The position numbers were made by a program, and so were the translations under genes. A stretch of 64,000 bases of DNA, from positions 11,498,501 to 11,562,500 of the forward strand of contig NC_134963.1 of assembly GCF_965638725.1 (NCBI RefSeq), written 5' to 3'. Shown piece by piece: positions 62,901 to 64,000 of this stretch. The notes beneath the pieces were generated by a model, which saw only the letters and a list, made by a program, of their open reading frames with translations, made no database searches and had not been told where the DNA came from. Positions within the stretch are counted from its first letter, which is position 1; each line of letters opens with the position of its first letter. Source of the DNA: Aptenodytes patagonicus (lineage: Eukaryota; Chordata; Aves; Sphenisciformes; Spheniscidae).

Positions 62901-63796
62901 CCTTTTCACCTTGCATGTTCAATATCCCATCCAGATCTAGATCCAATTTACTAGAGGTGTGATGGAGAAAGGACAGCAAGTCCCCGTGATTCTGGCTGGT
63001 AAATGGGAAAGAACAGTAAGAGAATTGAAAGCTTTTTATTACCAAACCTGTTCTTTTTCTTTCCCTCAACTTCCTATCAACAGGGCCTTCTTTTCATCTT
63101 ATTGCTTCACCTGCTGCTTTCATGGTGATTGTCCCCTCCCTGCCCTGCACATTGCTGCACCTCTGCTCTTCTCTGCCCCTGATCAGTGCTCCTACTCATT
63201 ATTCTCACTCATTGGTCAAACCTCTATGCCTTTAGGCAATCTTTTTTTTTTATTTTTAATTCTTCCACCTTATGTTTAGACGATTCTTTTGGAAATGCCT
63301 GACGCTAGGCAGGCTCAAGCCTATTGTTCGCCAAACATGGATTACATTAATCCTGTCATTCAGCTTTCCTCAAATGACCAGGTCCTGGTATTTTGTCAAA
63401 ATAATACATCAGGTAGTAAAATAATGACTTGCTTAGCAGTTGTTCTTGAATTTCTGCAAAGAATATTTGTGTTGCCTTTTAGAAATTAGTTGGCTTTTTT
63501 CCTCCATTATTTGAAGAAATTGTAAAGGGTGGCGATTTTAAGTAATATATGTGGTGGTTGGTTTTTTGGGGTTTTTTTTGTTTGGTTGGTTTTTAAATCG
63601 ATAAATGAGAGGGGGTAAAAAGCTGTTTTACAGACCTTCCTAACTACAGAAAGTATTTTCTGATGTCCTCAATTAATACCCAGCCTTGTGTTTTTCCTCT
63701 TTTTTCAGTGATGACGCTATGAGGAAGGCTGGTGTTGCCCATAATAAATCCAGCAAAGATATGGAGAGTCATGTGTTTATGAAGGCCAAAACAAGG
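56873..63796 (+). CDS. MED15: MED15, Mediator tail subunit, 5' part only (two coding exons)
   Basis: Exons 56873-56940 and 63709-63796 encode residues 1-52 of MED15 (ARC105); the gene continues past the right edge. MED15 is a nuclear subunit of the Mediator tail that links transcription activators (SREBP, SMAD2/3) to RNA polymerase II. The encoded part is the beginning of the N-terminal KIX domain, which binds activators: MDVTGPETDWRSTNFRQKLV in exon 1, and DDAMRKAGVAHNKSSKDMES followed by HVFMKAKTR in exon 2, nearly the same as the human protein. The split codon AT|T gives isoleucine 23. The start ATG lies in GGGATGG, GC-rich context, inside the CpG island. The glutamine-rich middle of the protein is not in the window. 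Confidence 0.95.
59139..59240. repeat. G-run and T/G-rich low-complexity tract
   Basis: Thirteen G at about 59140-59152 are followed by alternating T runs and GTTG/GGG/GGGG groups to 59240. Several G runs within 100 bp could allow quadruplex formation on the plus strand. Confidence 0.75.
60442..60479. repeat. 19-bp tandem duplication
   Basis: TCACCTCTGCTGGAGGATA is followed at once by the same 19 bases with one change (60461-60479). A simple recent local duplication in MED15 intron 1. Confidence 0.85.
60934..60961. repeat. 28-base poly-C tract
   Basis: An uninterrupted run of C on the plus strand (G on the minus) in MED15 intron 1. Such long poly-C runs are unstable in replication and hard to sequence; the length in the genome may differ from that shown. 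Confidence 0.9.
63548..63595. repeat. T/G-rich low-complexity tract
   Basis: GGTGGTTGG, GGGG and GTTTGGTTGG groups with long T runs, ending about 110 bp before the MED15 exon 2 acceptor. Similar in style to the tract at 59139-59240. Confidence 0.65.
63709..63796 (+). CDS. MED15: MED15 coding exon 2
   Basis: After TTTTTTCAG, T completes Ile23, then 29 codons run from GATGACGCTATG (DDAMRKAG) to AAAACAAGG (KTR), followed by GTAAAG. Residues 23-52, within the KIX domain. Human MED15 has Glu where this has the first Asp, as I recall. Confidence 0.95.
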
Positions 63797-64000
63797 GTAA
63801 AGCATCTCTATTTGTTTCCAGAAGTTACTGGGGTGTCAAAAGAAGTTTGGAACAACCCATAGAAATAGTAAACCAAATGCACTTAGTTAACTGTCTCTGC
63901 TTACAGTACATAGTAACGCAAAATTTTTGATTTATATGTGCTGCTTTTACCCTGAGGGGAAGTGAGGTGTTTTGCATCCAATATATGCATCAAACTAGAC
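63797..64000 (+). other. MED15: Start of MED15 intron 2
   Basis: Begins GTAAAG and runs to the window edge. No further exon is visible before the end. Confidence 0.85.

Larger units (their letters stand above)
56941..63708 (+). other. MED15: MED15 intron 1
   Basis: A 6.8-kb intron with donor GTGAGT and acceptor TTTTTTCAG. The first 0.4 kb is still GC-rich, the rest AT-rich. It holds a 13-G run and T/G-rich tract (59139-59240), a 28-C tract (60934-60961), a 19-bp tandem duplication (60442-60479) and another T/G-rich stretch near the 3' end (63548-63595). I see no gene within it. Confidence 0.85.

Overview
This is nuclear DNA of a vertebrate, almost certainly a bird. Three intron-containing protein genes can be read exon by exon with canonical GT/AG splice sites: CRKL, KLHL22 and MED15. 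The non-coding DNA carries an old CR1 LINE in reverse orientation, a solo endogenous-retrovirus LTR of a type I recognise from bird genomes, and remnants that look like MIR/CORE-SINEs. I see no bacterial operon, CRISPR array, phage, tRNA or rRNA gene.

Layout. 1-12.3 kb: GC-rich sequence with no gene I can recognise. It probably lies between CRKL and its next neighbour (AIFM3 in mammals), and holds only a few splice-site-bounded candidate exons and one AT-rich island. 12.3-31.4 kb: CRKL on the minus strand, with a long AT-rich 3' UTR, three coding exons (303 aa in total) and a CpG-island promoter. 31.4-37.2 kb: spacer between CRKL and KLHL22. 37.2 to about 56.5 kb: KLHL22 on the minus strand, with six coding exons (638 aa), a 3' UTR containing a 48-bp tandem duplication, and a long 5' intron that contains the CR1 with the LTR nested inside it. 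55.7-57.1 kb: a CpG island that looks like a shared bidirectional promoter. 56.87 kb to the right edge: MED15 on the plus strand, of which only the first two coding exons (residues 1-52, within the KIX domain) are inside the window.

The three genes do not form a pathway. CRKL is an SH2-SH3-SH3 signalling adaptor, KLHL22 is a substrate adaptor for CUL3 ubiquitin ligase, and MED15 is a Mediator tail subunit. They are neighbours in the region equivalent to human 22q11.2. CRKL directly next to KLHL22 differs from the human order, where PI4KA, SERPIND1 and SNAP29 lie between MED15 and CRKL.

I looked for an undescribed system and found no convincing one. The items most worth a second look are the nested retroelements with an intact 5-bp target-site duplication, the KLHL22/MED15 bidirectional promoter, a 28-base poly-C tract, a perfect 14-bp inverted repeat beside TTAATGTGG repeats, and the duplication in the KLHL22 3' UTR. 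Exon boundaries were read by eye. UTR ends, promoters and the names of the repeat families are inference.
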